A stretch of 64,000 nt of DNA, from the NCBI GenBank assembly GCA_015179125.1, contig WHVA01000236.1, positions 101,859 to 165,858 of the forward strand, written 5' to 3'. Below, piece by piece: positions 45,163 to 57,029 of this stretch. A program made the position numbers and the translations under genes. The notes under the pieces were generated by a model. It did not search any database. It was not told the origin of the DNA and was given only the letters and a program-made list of their open reading frames with translations. Each line of letters starts with the position of its first letter. Position 1 is the first letter of the stretch. The stretch is from Gautieria morchelliformis (lineage: Eukaryota; Basidiomycota; Agaricomycetes; Gomphales; Gomphaceae).

Positions 45163-45450
45163 AGGAGGATGCTCACATTGACAACAATGTATATTCTTCT
45201 GGGATATATTAGATATCTTTTAAAATATCAACCCTAACCAAATTCATAATCCATCATTTTGAGCAACTTGTATATTGTGGACATCCTACATTTTTTTGAA
45301 TGTTCTGATATTTTATAAATATGGTTGTGTGTGCTAAAGCATGGTGTGTATTGATATAACAGAGCAATTTCAGAGAGGATGTGGATGACTATATATTAAA
45401 AGTATATATGAAACATGTTAGATGTACAATCACAGAATATAGAATCAAGT
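45163..45450 (+). repeat. Dispersed repeat of about 300 bp, copy 3
   Basis: It is close to copy 1 over its whole length, starting GATGCTCACATTGACAACAA and ending GTACAATCACAGAATATAGAA. Confidence 0.75.
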
Positions 45451-45995
45451 TCTCCAAACCTTCCAAAAAGGTCCTTGAGGTGTGTTTGCCCATGTTCACT
45501 TGAGCCTGAGTCTCTATCAAGCATTGATCTTGCTCCTTATTATCGCACACATCAGATGAACGATGCACCCTCTGGCTCCAAATCCAAGAAGAAATGACCG
45601 CTATTTATCTCTGGCCATGGCCCTCCGACCTTTCCCCGCATTCGTTCGCCCCGCTCCTGCATCCGCAATAAATTTATCTAGGTACCAACTCGCATGCTGG
45701 CTTTTGGCTCTCACAATTATGCTCTCGACTCGCATCTGCAGTCATTCTCACGCAATCTCGGCGATATAGGTGCCACCAAGACGACCTGACCGGTCACACT
45801 CGATCCCATGTATTATAACTATTTGCATCTGCTCTCGTCAACTCACTCTTTCTTGCACTCTCTCAGCTCTCTTCCACTCGCACTGGATTTCACATCACAC
45901 GCTTGTTCTTGCACACTCTCGGCTCTCCGCGCGGCCTCGACTCACACGTCTCGTCGACTAGACTTGCACCCGCATGCATCGGTGTTGGGTGTGTA
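45451..45995. other. No gene seen
   Basis: Short overlapping frames only (for example 45563-45769 and 45770-45961). It is rich in CACTCT and CTCGCACTC motifs near 45840-45930. Confidence 0.3.
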
Positions 45996-46941
45996 GTGAT
46001 GGGCGCGGCTCGGCCCAGGCCGTCTGCCGAGCCAGGCCAAGCCGCCGATAGGCCGAGCCAAACCAGGCCCAAGCCGTTGGCACATCCAGCTCCAGGGCCT
46101 GGCTCAGGTTTTGACAGGCCAGAGCCAAGCCAGGAAGCCAGGGCCTGCGGGCGCTTAAATCCAGGATCTTCGGTTGCCAAAAAGGACATCTGTGCTCTGG
46201 TACTGGCACACATGAACAGTTTTTCATGATATGTAGTGTAGTTACAGTGGTCTTAAACCTTACTCTCTACCCACTTGGCCATCTGTTGGAGTTGCAAACC
46301 GCAGCGCCCGAAGCCCCTGATTAGTCAGCAGGTCAGTATTGACCGTTTTAGGTCTTGCGCAGTCGCAAGACATTCTTTTATTCCCCTTTATTGCGAATCT
46401 TATTGTTCTCATGAAATTATAAGAGCTCCTGTCATGTAAAGTCTCCCTCAGTGGTTTGACACTGTGCAAACACTGAGGTAAGACATCATTCGATCCCTCG
46501 TATTGTATTTCGCTCACCTGTAGGCTACAGTTGATTTGTCGTCGTATAGGTAACTATAACAGTGGTTTGACACTGTGCAAACACTGAGTTGATTTGTCGT
46601 TGTATAGTCTTGTTATTATTATACCATCCACTTGCCATGCGTCGTCATCGTATCGATGATTCCGACGATTCCGGGGAAGGTAGTGATTGCGATGACATCA
46701 TCGACAATGAGGAAGAATTTTAAGGAAAAATTTTAATCTCTTTTGCGCTACATACAAAAAAAAAAAAAAATCTGTGTCTACAATCCATTCCCCCACCAAC
46801 AGGCCATGGCCCAAGCCAAGGCCAAGCTGGAGCCGAGCCAGGCCAAGCGCCAACGGCCTGGCTCAGGATTTTGCAAGCCAAAGCCAGCGCTAACCAGGCC
46901 AAAGCCACGGCTTTCAGGCCAAGCCAGGCCGTGCCCATCAC
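45996..46941. mobile_element. TIR element with GCCAAGCCAGGCC-rich ends
   Basis: The ends are GTGATGGGCGCGGC and GCCGTGCCCATCAC, flanked by TA (45994-45995, 46942-46943). Inside each end lies about 150 bp of GGCCAAGCC/AGGCC-type repeats. The middle has a duplicated stretch (GGTTTGACACTGTGCAAACA at about 46452 and 46563) and a 28-codon acidic frame at 46638. No transposase was seen, so it is non-autonomous. TA duplications point to a Tc1/mariner-like mobiliser. Confidence 0.65.
46638..46724 (+). CDS. Small acidic open frame
   Basis: 28 codons, starting MRRHRIDDSDDSGEGSDCDD and ending NEEEF. Strongly acidic after a basic start. It could be the first exon of a lost gene. Evidence is weak. Confidence 0.15.
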
Positions 46942-46943
46942 TA

Positions 46944-47705
46944 TGGGTGTGTATGGCACTTGAAGGACTTTGATTATGATGATATCCGGCTTTCTATCCA
47001 GTTGCTACTGAATTATAGAAATAAAATGCGCTTTTTTCCAGTTCTAAAATACCTAAATTACAGTGCCGAGTCCAGAACTGAACTTAAGTGCGAAAAAGCG
47101 CGTGAAGTGACATCGGCGCTCTGTAAATTCAGTACAGGTCAAACGAGCCGTCCATATCTCTGCGTACTGAAGTTCAGCTCTGCGGAACTGAACTTCAGTG
47201 CGTCCAGAACTGATATTTCAGTTCGCCAGGTACTGAAGTTCAGGTCCCGCGTTTCCTGCAGTGTATTGGCGATGTAACTCGCTGATATACACCGGGTGGG
47301 AAAATGTTACTAATGCATCACCAGTGCAGTTTCCTGCTGCTGTTCTCTCTGATGCGCTGTACACATATGATCAAGTTCTCATATTCTTGATATTATGTCC
47401 TCGACTTCTCCCGCTGGTCGGATCTGAGATCCCTTCAATGAGCAACCTCATGCAACGCGCACCGGTCACACTCTACTGCACTTCCCAAGACCACGTCATA
47501 TGTTTTAGGGCACAGTACTACATCACATCCTTAATGGCCCGTTGCCTTGTTGAAAGTATTACGTGTTCTCGCCGCTCGGATCCAATAGCTGTCTTGAATG
47601 TGGCACTGGAACAGTCGCATAGGCTCAGTTGAGAAAGCTTATGATTCCTACCAAAATCTTTTGCACCATCAGGGGCTTGATGTACTGGCTGTTCCGTATG
47701 CATTA
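46944..47705. other. Region with inverted motifs and a possible exon
   Basis: The block 47040-47245 is rich in ACTGAA/TTCAGT motifs in both directions, including an imperfect stem (47166-47180 with 47185-47199). The plus frame 47261-47632 includes YTGWENVTNASPVQFPAAVL, which could be an upstream exon of the membrane-protein gene at 49465, now separated by a transposon. That is a guess. Confidence 0.3.
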
Positions 47706-49264
47706 GGGCCTATCACAGTAGCGGTTTTGATGGGGATTTGGAGCGGATTTGGATGAGGATTTGAAACATTTATAAAGCTCCGACAAAGCCCCGAAAACCG
47801 GTTTTAACTGTGATAAGCTAGTTTTGAACAGACGATTTGACATGATTTGGACGGGGTTTTGTAGCTCCTGCCGTCACCGGCCGGAGTGGAGACTCGAACT
47901 TCTTGTTCTCTGCCGCCAACGGCATGACAAAGGCCGATAACATGGAGTCCTTCGATTCTTTTATATACTGTACAGGTTGGTGTATACAACTGCTATGAAG
48001 GTAGTAAAGGCACACCGGCGCATAGCGAGGTCGCCGCAGCAAAAAAAAACTATTGAAGGCCGTGGCCTAGTAAAAATACACGTACATAGAGCAGAGCAGA
48101 AAGCTACTACGGCAGAAGGCATTAAAAAAGCCCCGGAGGGAAAAAAGCATTTGAGCGGTGCAGGGCATGATGTGAACAGAGAGAGTATGGGGGGGAAGGG
48201 GGTGGGGGGAGGACAAAAAAGGCTAAAAACAAGGCACGAAGTCAGAACGCGTGGGGCAAGCGAGCCCGACTGCTCAATACCTATGCGAACGTGGGAGTGC
48301 GACGCAAGACAATCTGTGATTCAAATTCTGACGTATCGAAGTGAGGCTCAGGCCTACAAGCAGATACGTTCAGCGGAACGAATATTAGCAGTGGCGAAGG
48401 GTAAGCACACCCTGACGAGAAAAGACAAAAAGGAAAGAAAAAGGAGCAAAGCCAAGGAAGAGATGCGGGTGACCCAACAGCGTGTACGGGATCACATGCG
48501 GCCTGCAGGGGCAAGGAAGTCGGTGCAGCGACTAAGTACGGTGGTGTGGGGCTGCGTCGCATCTGCTGAGGTCGTGCCTCTGCCACCTTGCCTCGCCATT
48601 CGTGTGTGCCGTGGTGCAGCGCTGTGCGGTATTCTCATTGATCTGCATGGCCGTCTTGCAGGTTCTCGTTAGGGTGACGTTCGTCTGTGTCACGTTCTCG
48701 CGAGTCGCCGCCTTGGGGAGCTGGGTCGTGGCATTGACCCTTAGTACATGTGCCCGAGCTGCTGCTGCTGTTCCTTAGCCCAACTGGTGGCGTCATTAGT
48801 AACAGTCTTTCCAGTACAGAAGATAATACTCACAGCGATCGAGGCTTCATCCTCAAAGCAGCAGCCTTCCCACTGGCTTTCCAAGGCCTTTTGTTTGGGC
48901 GGGAGTCAGCATTTTTTGCCTTACCCGCATGGAGCAAAGCTTTCAGCTGTGGAACAGAAAATGGGCCTGCGGTAGTTGTTGTGACAGGATCAGCACGTTG
49001 CACTTCTTTGGACTCATACTACAGTCTCAGAAGGCAATGTCGCAGCTCAGAAGACGATGTAGTAGCCTTTAGAGCTCCGCTAGGTGTGCCGGCCGAAATC
49101 CAAATCCAAAACGACGCGACTTTTCCAAATCGCCTCCAGAGGCGCTTTGGGAATTCGGGTCGGTTTCAGGCACGAAACGCCCTCTCAAATCCCCATCAAA
49201 ACCACTCCAAATCCCCATCAAAACCACTCCAAATCCCCATCAAAACCTCTACTGTGATAAGCCC
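47706..49264. mobile_element. 1,559-bp TIR element with TA duplication
   Basis: Ends of about 40 bp, GGGCCTATCACAGTAGCGGT at the left and its near complement ending CTACTGTGATAAGCCC at the right, are flanked by TA (47704-47705, 49265-49266). A 22-bp unit (AAATCCCCATCAAAACCACTCC) is repeated three times inside the right end. One long frame (47977-48672) lies inside. No known transposase motif was found. Confidence 0.75.
47977..48672 (+). CDS. Hypothetical Lys/Arg-rich protein in the TIR element
   Basis: 231 codons. It may start at a non-ATG triplet; the first ATG (MKVVKAHRRIARSP) is near 47992. The protein is strongly basic, with runs such as RKDKKERKRSKAKEEM and GRGLVKIHVHRAEQKA, and has no Cys/His cluster, DDE motif or membrane span. 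The tail from about 48560 is hydrophobic and Cys-containing. It may be a nucleic-acid-binding factor of the element, or chance in a GA-rich stretch. Confidence 0.3.
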   Translation: MVYTTAMKVVKAHRRIARSPQQKKTIEGRGLVKIHVHRAEQKATTAEGIKKAPEGKKHLSGAGHDVNRESMGGKGVGGGQKRLKTRHEVRTRGASEPDCSIPMRTWECDARQSVIQILTYRSEAQAYKQIRSAERILAVAKGKHTLTRKDKKERKRSKAKEEMRVTQQRVRDHMRPAGARKSVQRLSTVVWGCVASAEVVPLPPCLAIRVCRGAALCGILIDLHGRLAGSR

Positions 49265-49464
49265 TATTGTTACAGTAGTTCTGATGTCATTCGACGACTA
49301 GTCCCTTTGCTATTCTTCTTCATGCCTCTATATGTGTTATCCGTGATCGCCACAGCCTATTTATTATTGACACAACACACGGATCCCATGCTGAAGCGTT
49401 CATTCAATCATCTGGGTAAATATCCCCAGGCTATCCCTACTTTCCCCGTCACACACGCAGCGCG

Positions 49465-51725
49465 ATGACACCAGTGCCTACACATGGGGGATCAACGACC
49501 ACTACGTCTGCGGTAGGTCAGTCTACAGGAGTGGTTAAAGATATACGTGAGTGAATATAGATCATTTGGCTCCCTTGGTGTTGGTCGGTGGTCCAGGATC
49601 TTGAGTCGCTGCCGTACCCCGATGAGACACGAATATACTTATCATTCAGTCACAGACCCTGCACCTATGGCATCTCCTGGTAGTACTGGTTTGACGCAAG
49701 CACGCTCTTGTGGGTTTCTGCCACCATCTTCGAATCCGGGATCAAACTCGAAGGCTTTCGTGTCTGCAAGGAATGCAATCTCACCGGCTGTGCCGTCTGT
49801 ACAGCAGAGTGCTGGAGTTTCGCAATTCCATTTCACACAATCGTTCCAGTCACCGTCTTCTCAAGGGTCCGTGACTCGATTTTCCCCTCCTTTGCCGTCA
49901 GGAAATGGCGCGACCAATGGTGGTAGTGAAGGGATCATTGTGATCAGACGTGGTTTTGGATTTGACGTCGCTCCTCCGAGTTTGTCGTCGGGCATTATTG
50001 ACGACACTGGCAAGGAAAACAACGGCAGAGGAGGTCTCCCACGCATTGTTAAGAATGTGGGGCTTGAGGTAACTGGAGGGACCGCAGTCGGAGCAGGAGT
50101 CACCAGCGCTAGGACTTCCGCCTCAGTGCAGGTGGCACCCACCCAGGCTTCATATATCGAGTCGGGAATCCATGGAAGGGATAGTGGCTTGAATAAGGGT
50201 GGTAATGGCGTCAGTTCCAAAGATCGCAATGGTATGACGGAGAGTTCGTAAGTCTCCTAGATAGCATTGTGGGCATCTTGACGGATGTCCCCACAAGTCC
50301 TCTCCTTTACACTCCCAAAGTAACAACACCCGCAGGTGCGAAGAGTAATCCGTGAGTGTATTTTCTCTGTATAGAATATACAGTCTCCGTGTTCATCGTG
50401 TATGTACAGTATCACTCAGAATTCTCCACATCCGCCTGCAGGCCTCACCAGTACCCCGCCATACACACCGAAAGCACACCCATCTTCAAAGACACCTTTA
50501 TCGTCGCCGGTAAAACCAAGCGGGACTACAGTACTTTCGGCTTCGTCATCCCCGGTGTTCACAACACCAGCAGGGATGACAGCACTTGCATCCCAGTCGG
50601 CTGCAGCTTCCCACTCATCTCACGCTTCATCTATTTTGACCCTGTAAGGATGTTCCATGCCTTTCGCGGTTGTGTTTCTTTAACGCCACAAACTGCAGCC
50701 TCACGGATAACAATACTTGTGCCGCAGCCCCAACAGCTCTGGGGGACAACGCTGGCAGCACCATTGCCACTGCGCCAGTTGTAGTTCCGGGCTCAAAAAT
50801 CGTTACAACTGATGCACAGGGCTATGCGTTTATTTCACTATCTTGTGTTCGCTTTCTGTTGTATTGGGAGATGAAAAACGATGGGCATATTGGTTGTTTT
50901 TGTGTCTGTCCCCGGTCGCGATCCTGAAACTCGTCTGACACGTCCTTCCAGACACCAAACAACGGAAACCAAGGGTCCACCTGTGTCAATCACGGCCACC
51001 TTTTTGACTGCAGCTGACATGGGGGCAGTTCCCACCGAGGTGCTCACTACCGCCGTCGTGCCAAACCCCTCTGCACGTGGCTCTTCGTTCGTTTCTTTTC
51101 ATATGACATATTTGGCAATTTCCTCATATCCTACTTCAGAACTGGTGGCTCCAACCAAAGCGTCAAGATCGGTGCCGCCGTAGGCTCAACCCTGTTCGTT
51201 ATGATATTACTTACAGTGTGCATCGTTTTGCGCCGAAAGAAGCAGCGGCGTATGCGTGCAACTGACCTCAGTACCCACACGGCGCGGTCCCTTCCTCCCT
51301 CTCGCGATCGCTTCTTGCCGTTTGTAATAGAGCCCTATGCGGCGCATCGTGATGACCCCGAGAACCATCCCAATCGCGCGAAAATGGCGGCGATCGACCT
51401 CTCTCCAGTTACCAACGTCACTTCTGATTCCACTGCTCATACTAAACACGAGGTCGTGCCTGATGTCCTGCGCGACCCTTTCGGAGATGACGCACGCGTT
51501 GTTTCCGAGCAATCAGACCCATTCGCAGACCCCGGACTTGCGACGCAAGGTACTCCTCGACGGCTTGAAACGCAAACCGTAGCGCCAAGCCGACTTAGCA
51601 TCACCTCCAAATCAAGGTCTAGCAGTAACCTGGGGTCCTCGGTTCCGCCACCACCATACTCAGAGCCTAGGCACAGTGAGGCTGAGCAATCCTCCCCCAC
51701 TGAAGACAGAGAGGGCACTAGATGA
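49465..51725 (+). CDS. Ser/Thr-rich single-pass membrane protein, spliced
   Basis: This is the best host-gene candidate. Frames join well as: 49465 (MTPVPTHGGSTTTTSAV) to a donor near 49545; 49652-50248 (after ATTCAG; PAPMASPGSTGLTQA); a short exon from about 50299 (PLLYTPKVTTPAGAKSNP); about 50411-50643 (Ser/Pro-rich); 50699-50827 (LTDNNTCAAAPTALGDN, VTTDAQGYA); 50952-51086; 51140-51725. The last exon gives a membrane span (IGAAVGSTLFVMILLTVCIV), a basic stop (RRKKQRR) and a cytosolic tail with SVPPPPYSEPR. The layout recalls fungal Mid2-like wall sensors, but I see no signal peptide, so upstream exons may be missing. The TIR element ends 200 bp upstream. Confidence 0.6.
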
Positions 51726-52791
51726 AATATTTGGTCGGTCTTTCCCAGGCAGTTCTGACTCTCATGGCACGATTACACCTCTTCTGTGATCTGTAAGTAG
51801 AATTCTCCTCGTCGTACTCTGAATAATCTTGTCTTTATGCTGGATGCACAGAGTGATAAGTGCAATGCGAGATGCTTAGCGGCTATACAACCTTGACAAT
51901 CCCCACCTGGTTAGAATACAAATAATATTGGACATGGCTGGTTATAGAACGGTGGATTCTTATGGCAGGCAAGAGCACATTAACAGTAGCAGTTGTATAC
52001 CATACTGCAGTCATGTCCTTAAGGGATCAGTGTGATCAGATGGAGTTGGATAGACATTGTGGGAAAAATCCCCAGCAGAATTACCAGGGGAGTCCATGAT
52101 ATAATCCATATAAGTGTAATTCCCATCATATTCTGGTCCACGTATTTTTCCACGTATTTTTTTCATGGTTCAAGGGGTCGCCTCAGCCACAAACTAGCCT
52201 TAGATTATCCAGTCAGTTTTGTTGTGCAAACACCAGTTAATCAAAGTGTGGAACCTCCGGAGAGTTCAGGGTAGCATCCCATGTATATACTATGTGGACA
52301 GCCCACCAGAATATAAGTTGGAATACCCGAGCATTGTTGGGGCAGCATCCAGCAAAATATTGAACCCACCACTCGCAAGTTGCTCATATCAAATGGTTAG
52401 GGCTTCACTTGTACAAACACTGTCCATTATCAATATATACTCTACATGTCCATTATGGCGACTGTCTCAGGGTTGTCTATAAATGCAGGGTGTACCAAGC
52501 CCTTATTCCTGTCGATTATTCCCTATTGTTTACATTCACACGACTGACCATACAGCTAATAGCCGTGAGGTCTATGACTTCCATTTGCGGTCGCATGCTC
52601 ATGTAGGTAACATATTCAAGCATCACATTGTCTCCACCAGTCACACCTCTGCACAGCTGCAAGGAGGCATGTGGTGGGCAGTGGCTCGAAGAGGGGTTCA
52701 GCAGGTAGATTCACCACGAATATATGGTGCAGCTGTCCATAGAAACATCAGGTTTTGAATAGCAAAGGTCACTTTGGTTTGTTGGAATGAA
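51726..52791. other. No gene seen
   Basis: Downstream of the membrane-protein gene. Short frames only. It ends at the proposed LTR border. Confidence 0.4.
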
Positions 52792-53982
52792 TGTTGACAA
52801 GTAGATCAACTAATTCGTATAAACATCAATTAGACAACAATAAAAAAGGTGATACGAGAGATACTTACTCGAATGAAAGACTGGTCTCAGCCTGTGATCA
52901 TCATTCTGGCAGTACTCATTTGGATGCAATTTGTCAGAACCGTCCACACCAGGCGTAAGATCCCAATGTTGAAGACCCTGCACTAAAAAGGGGTGCCTGT
53001 TCTGGTTGGTCGAAAGAGATAAGAAGAAGGACAAGTCTGAAGTAGACAAGCCTCGAAGTAAGATATTGAGAGAAGAGAGACGATAGAGTGAGCAAGGTAT
53101 CCTCAAGTGCTTAAGGGCACAGGAGACGGTGTAACGTATATGATAACCAAACTAGCGAAATACATGGAGCAAGCTCTGGTATTTATCTACCCTGGAAAAG
53201 GGGGATGAGTCAGAAGAGAATAGGAGGGATGAGTCACCGTGAGTCAGAATGAGTCAGAACGAGTCAGAGTGAGTCAGGTGAGTCATGAAGAGGAGTCAGG
53301 ACAATAAAGCTGATATGGTACACAATAGGGGAACCGAGTCATGATGAGTCAATGAAAACAAGAAGAGTGAGTCATGAGGGATACTGGTAAATCAAGAGTG
53401 ACTCATGGAGACAATAATGAGTCGTCCTAACCCCTGAGCCAACCAACAATCCGGAACCACACATCTCTGCTCCAGACACACAGCCTCTGAGGCAATGCTT
53501 GAATTTCCAAGTCAATCGAAGGGGGTGGTGTAGGGTTAGGTGGTTGAGAGGGTTGGAAATGATTGAAACAATATGGGTCATAGCTGGTGCTAACCCCGCT
53601 TTCCAATATCTGAATCTCTACACTTCTCTTGCCCTCATGCACAAAGGGAATATAGTGCATAGGCATGTCAACTCGTCCTGAGGAAGGGTCGAAGAAGAGT
53701 TCATGGGGATCAAGGCTTCCCCAATCCATGCTGTCGGCACTCATCCTGCCAGATCGTCGCCTGGTGTGGACCGGTGATGGTGCCCGAATGCTTGGCGACA
53801 TCTGCATAGGGAATGATGGCGTAGGCGCACGTGTGGGAGTGGCAGTGAAGCACATGGCACTGGAGGTGATGGCTCAACTTGGGGTATGAAGATGTGATGG
53901 CAGTGGTCTGATGAGACGATTGGGGGAAAAGATTCCGTGTAAGCGCTCAGTGCAGTAGGTGAAATAAACCGGTTCATGACAG
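52792..53982 (-). repeat. 3' LTR of the younger gypsy element
   Basis: The right end (AATAAACCGGTTCATGACA) abuts a purine tract (GAGGAGGGGGTAC on the minus strand), which fixes it as the start of the 3' LTR. The left border at TGTTGACAAG (52792) is inferred; the partner LTR lies beyond the window. Length would be about 1.19 kb, near the 1,097 bp of the related solo LTR. Nine TGA(G/C)TCA sites lie at 53206-53405. The 142-codon minus frame (53427-53855) lies in U3 and is probably not a gene. Confidence 0.7.
53206..53405. promoter_or_regulatory. Cluster of nine TGA(G/C)TCA bZIP-type sites
   Basis: Perfect sites start at 53206, 53230, 53240, 53250, 53270, 53279, 53345, 53368 and 53399 (the last TGACTCA). 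Several near-matches lie between (CGAGTCA, GGAGTCA). This is the binding site of Gcn4/AP-1-type bZIP factors. It lies about 0.6-0.8 kb from the LTR start, within probable U3. Confidence 0.6.
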
Positions 53983-54028
53983 TACCCCCTCCTCAAGCTC
54001 CGAGACCCATCGAGGAAGGTAATGGTGT

Positions 54029-56579
54029 TCAAGCTTGTGAAGAGTTGGCAAGCAGTTTGGCAAGGGGACCAGGTTTGTTGGGATAACGCAGATGGAATTC
54101 TTGTAACGCTTCTGGGGAGTGTTCTACATCTTCAGCAGACTGCCATGTAGGGTCATCATATCCTGTCCACTTAACACGGTAGCGGAGGCCATGAGGATGG
54201 TATCGTTTATCAATCTTGCTATCCACAATACTTTCCACTTCATATTCTTCTTCACCATGGATTTCGACTGGAGGAGGTAGGTCATGATGGCGAGAAGGAA
54301 ATGGGTTGTCTGTCACAGGTTCAAGGAGTGAGACATGGAAGACATTGTGAATGGCATGAAGATCAAAAGGGAGCCCAAGTCGATAGGCATGTGAAGAAAT
54401 CTTCTCAATAACAGGGTAGGGCCCAATTCGCTTGTGGTCAAGCTTCTTTGATGGTCGTTTGGTCTTGATATTTTCTGTAGAGAGCCAAACATGTTGACCA
54501 ACAGCTATATTTGGGACAGGAAGTCGTCGAGAGAAGGTGGCCTCTGAATATTGGTCGAGAGTTATGCGGAGTTGTTGACGCAAGTATTTGTGTAACTCAG
54601 CAAGATCAGTGGCCATCTGTTGGGCAATCGATGATGGGACAGAGTCCAAGGAGACATCAAGGCGAGGATGATACCCCTTATTGGCAAAGAAGGGAGTAAC
54701 ACCGGTGGCAGAGTGTGCAGTGCTGTTGTAAGCAAATTCTGCCAGAGGGAGTAAGGAGATCCAATCATCCTGCTGATAGTTGATATAAATGCGCAAGTAT
54801 TGCTCCAAGATTTGATTAATGCGCTCCGTCTGTCCATCAGTTTGAGGGTGATAGGCAGTGGATAAGTTGACCTTGATATTCAGCATGTGACAGAGAGATT
54901 TCCAGATATTAGAAGTAAAGTGCTTTCCCCGATCCGAAACCATGTTGGAAGGTAGTCCATGCTTGGAAAAGACATGCTGAATGAACAGGGAGGCAACTGT
55001 CTTGGTGTCAATGTTTGTCATAGTGGGAATGAAGATTGCTGCTTTGGTGAGCCGGTCAACAATGACAAGTATTGAGTTGTGACCATCCGATTCAGGGAGA
55101 CCATCAATAAAATCCATGCTGATCGAACTCCAAGGAAGCTCTGGGATAGGCAGAAACTGGATGGGGCCATAAGGCTTGTGCCGAGTGGTTTTGGCTCGCT
55201 GACAGGGTGCACATGAAGACACATATTGAGTGACAGTGTCACGTAGGCGAGGCCAGTAGTATTGGGTTTGAATGTTCTGGACAGTTTTGCGAATTCCAGG
55301 GTGTCCAGAAAGTATGTGATCATGGTGGGCACGTAGTATATCAAGACGTATTTCTTCCACATCTGGGACATAGGTGTGTGATTTGTGAAGAAGGAAACCA
55401 TCAGGGGATAGAGACCAAGGATTAGGAGTGGTTGAAGTGGGAGGGTTTGTGGGTGGAGACTTGAGGCGATGGATGTGTTCTTGTGCATCTATGTCCTTTC
55501 GAAGAGCATTCTTGATTGCAGTGTGAACTGAAGCAGGATCAAAGATAACAGTGGCAAGGAGTTGGGCTTGAGATAAGACTTGACCAGCCTTGAGAATTGA
55601 TTGGAAGTTGTGGGGGTTAGCTGATGCATAAGTGCCTTCCCCCCCTCTAGGATACACGTCGCCTCGACATGTCAGTGCGTCTGGTTTAGTACCAAGGCGA
55701 CCAGGTCGATAGCGAATTGTGAAATGGAATCCAGAGAGGTATTCAGCCCAACGAGCTTGACGGCGAGTGAGTTGCTTTGAGGTCATGAAATACTCAAGGT
55801 TCTTGTGGTCAGAAAGAACCAAAACAATATGTGAGGAACCTTCCAGGTAAGCACGCCATGTTTTGAATGCTTGAAAGATGGCAAGAAGTTCCTTGTCATA
55901 GATTTCATAATTGAGTTCAGCAGCGACCATACTGCGAGAATGGAAAGCAACTGGGTGGATATCACCATCAAGAGGCAATATTTGGGACAGGATCATAGCA
56001 ATGGCATAGTCCGAAGCATCAATTTTGAGGACAATGGGGTTGTTGGGGTCGAAGTGGATGAGAATGGGAGCAGTGGTGAAACTGTGTTTGAGGGAATCAA
56101 ATGCTGCTTGACATTCTGTCGTCCAAATGTAGGGTGTGTCCTTCCAAGTCAACTTGTTGAGAGGAACAGTGATCTCAGAATACTTGTCAATGAAGCGTCG
56201 ATAGAAGTTGCAGAAACCTAAGAAGGATTGGAGGTCTCGAACTCCTTGAGGGATGGCCCAGTTACGAATTACTGTGGTTTTGGCAGAGTCCATTGAAACA
56301 CCATCATGTGAGATGATAAAGCCCAAAAACTCTACAATGTTGGTGTGAAACAGACATTTTTCTGGTTTGGCATGAAGGTTGTGATCCCTGAGACGTTGTA
56401 AGACCATACGGACATGTTCCTGATGCTTGGTGGCATCCTCCGAGTAGATGAGGATGTCATCAATATAAATGACAACAAAGATGTCGGCCATGTCACGGAA
56501 AATATCATTCATGAAGTGTTGGAATGTGGCTGGTGCATTGGTGAGCCCAAACGGCATGACCAAGTATTCGAAGGAGCCA
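54029..56579 (-). CDS. Ty3/gypsy pol: reverse transcriptase to chromodomain, cut by a Helitron
   Basis: The 844-codon frame is intact from the RT middle to the stop. In order: GSFEYLVMPFGLTNAPATF (RT), VVIYIDDILIYS (active site), FLGFCNFYRRFI, RNase H ([25 protein letters not shown]), and the integrase zinc region (HHDHILSGHPGI, CAPCQRAK). The integrase catalytic residues follow: SMDFIDGLPES (Asp), VSDRGKHFTS (Asp) and HPQTDGQTERINQ (Glu). It ends with a chromodomain (EYEVESIVDSKID, YRVKWTGYDDPTW). It lacks its own start: the frame enters from 56579, where a Helitron is inserted. Gag, protease and early RT must lie beyond the window. With no break inside, the element was young when cut. Confidence 0.92.
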
Positions 56580-57029
56580 TCTAAGAGTTAAACGAGCACG
56601 GTGGGTGGTTGTGGGCGCCGCTTACAAATAATGTTACGTGAAAATTAGGTCAGCGGAGCGAGCGGCGCAGCCGCGAGCCCTAGGCCCCTGGCCCAGGCCA
56701 GACCATTGACGCTGCGCAGCAGCGTCCCAGGTCACGTGACCGGTTCATGTTCGTCGTGACCATACGCGAGGGTGGTCCGTGCACGACCCTTCGCTCGGTA
56801 TAAAGAGAGCGATGCTGCAGCACCGCACTCCCCACTGGTGTCCTCCTGTGTTCTGGCTGTGGTGGGCTCACTACTGCTTTGGCTGGGGTCTTGGTGTCTT
56901 TCTGTTGGTCTCTGTGTGTCTCTGGGTGTCTTTCTGTGTGTCTCTGGGTGTCTTTCTGGGTGTCTCTGGGTGTCTCTGGGCTTCTTTGCCTGTGAATTGA
57001 CACCAGCTTCTGCTTCAATGTCGTGTATA

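Noticed and set aside
46284-46561. Short LTR (TGTTGGAG...TATAACA)
   Set aside because: No target duplication; the inner duplicated stretch runs past the proposed right border.
53427-53855. 142-codon frame as a gene
   Set aside because: It lies within the LTR of the gypsy element and shows no known motif.
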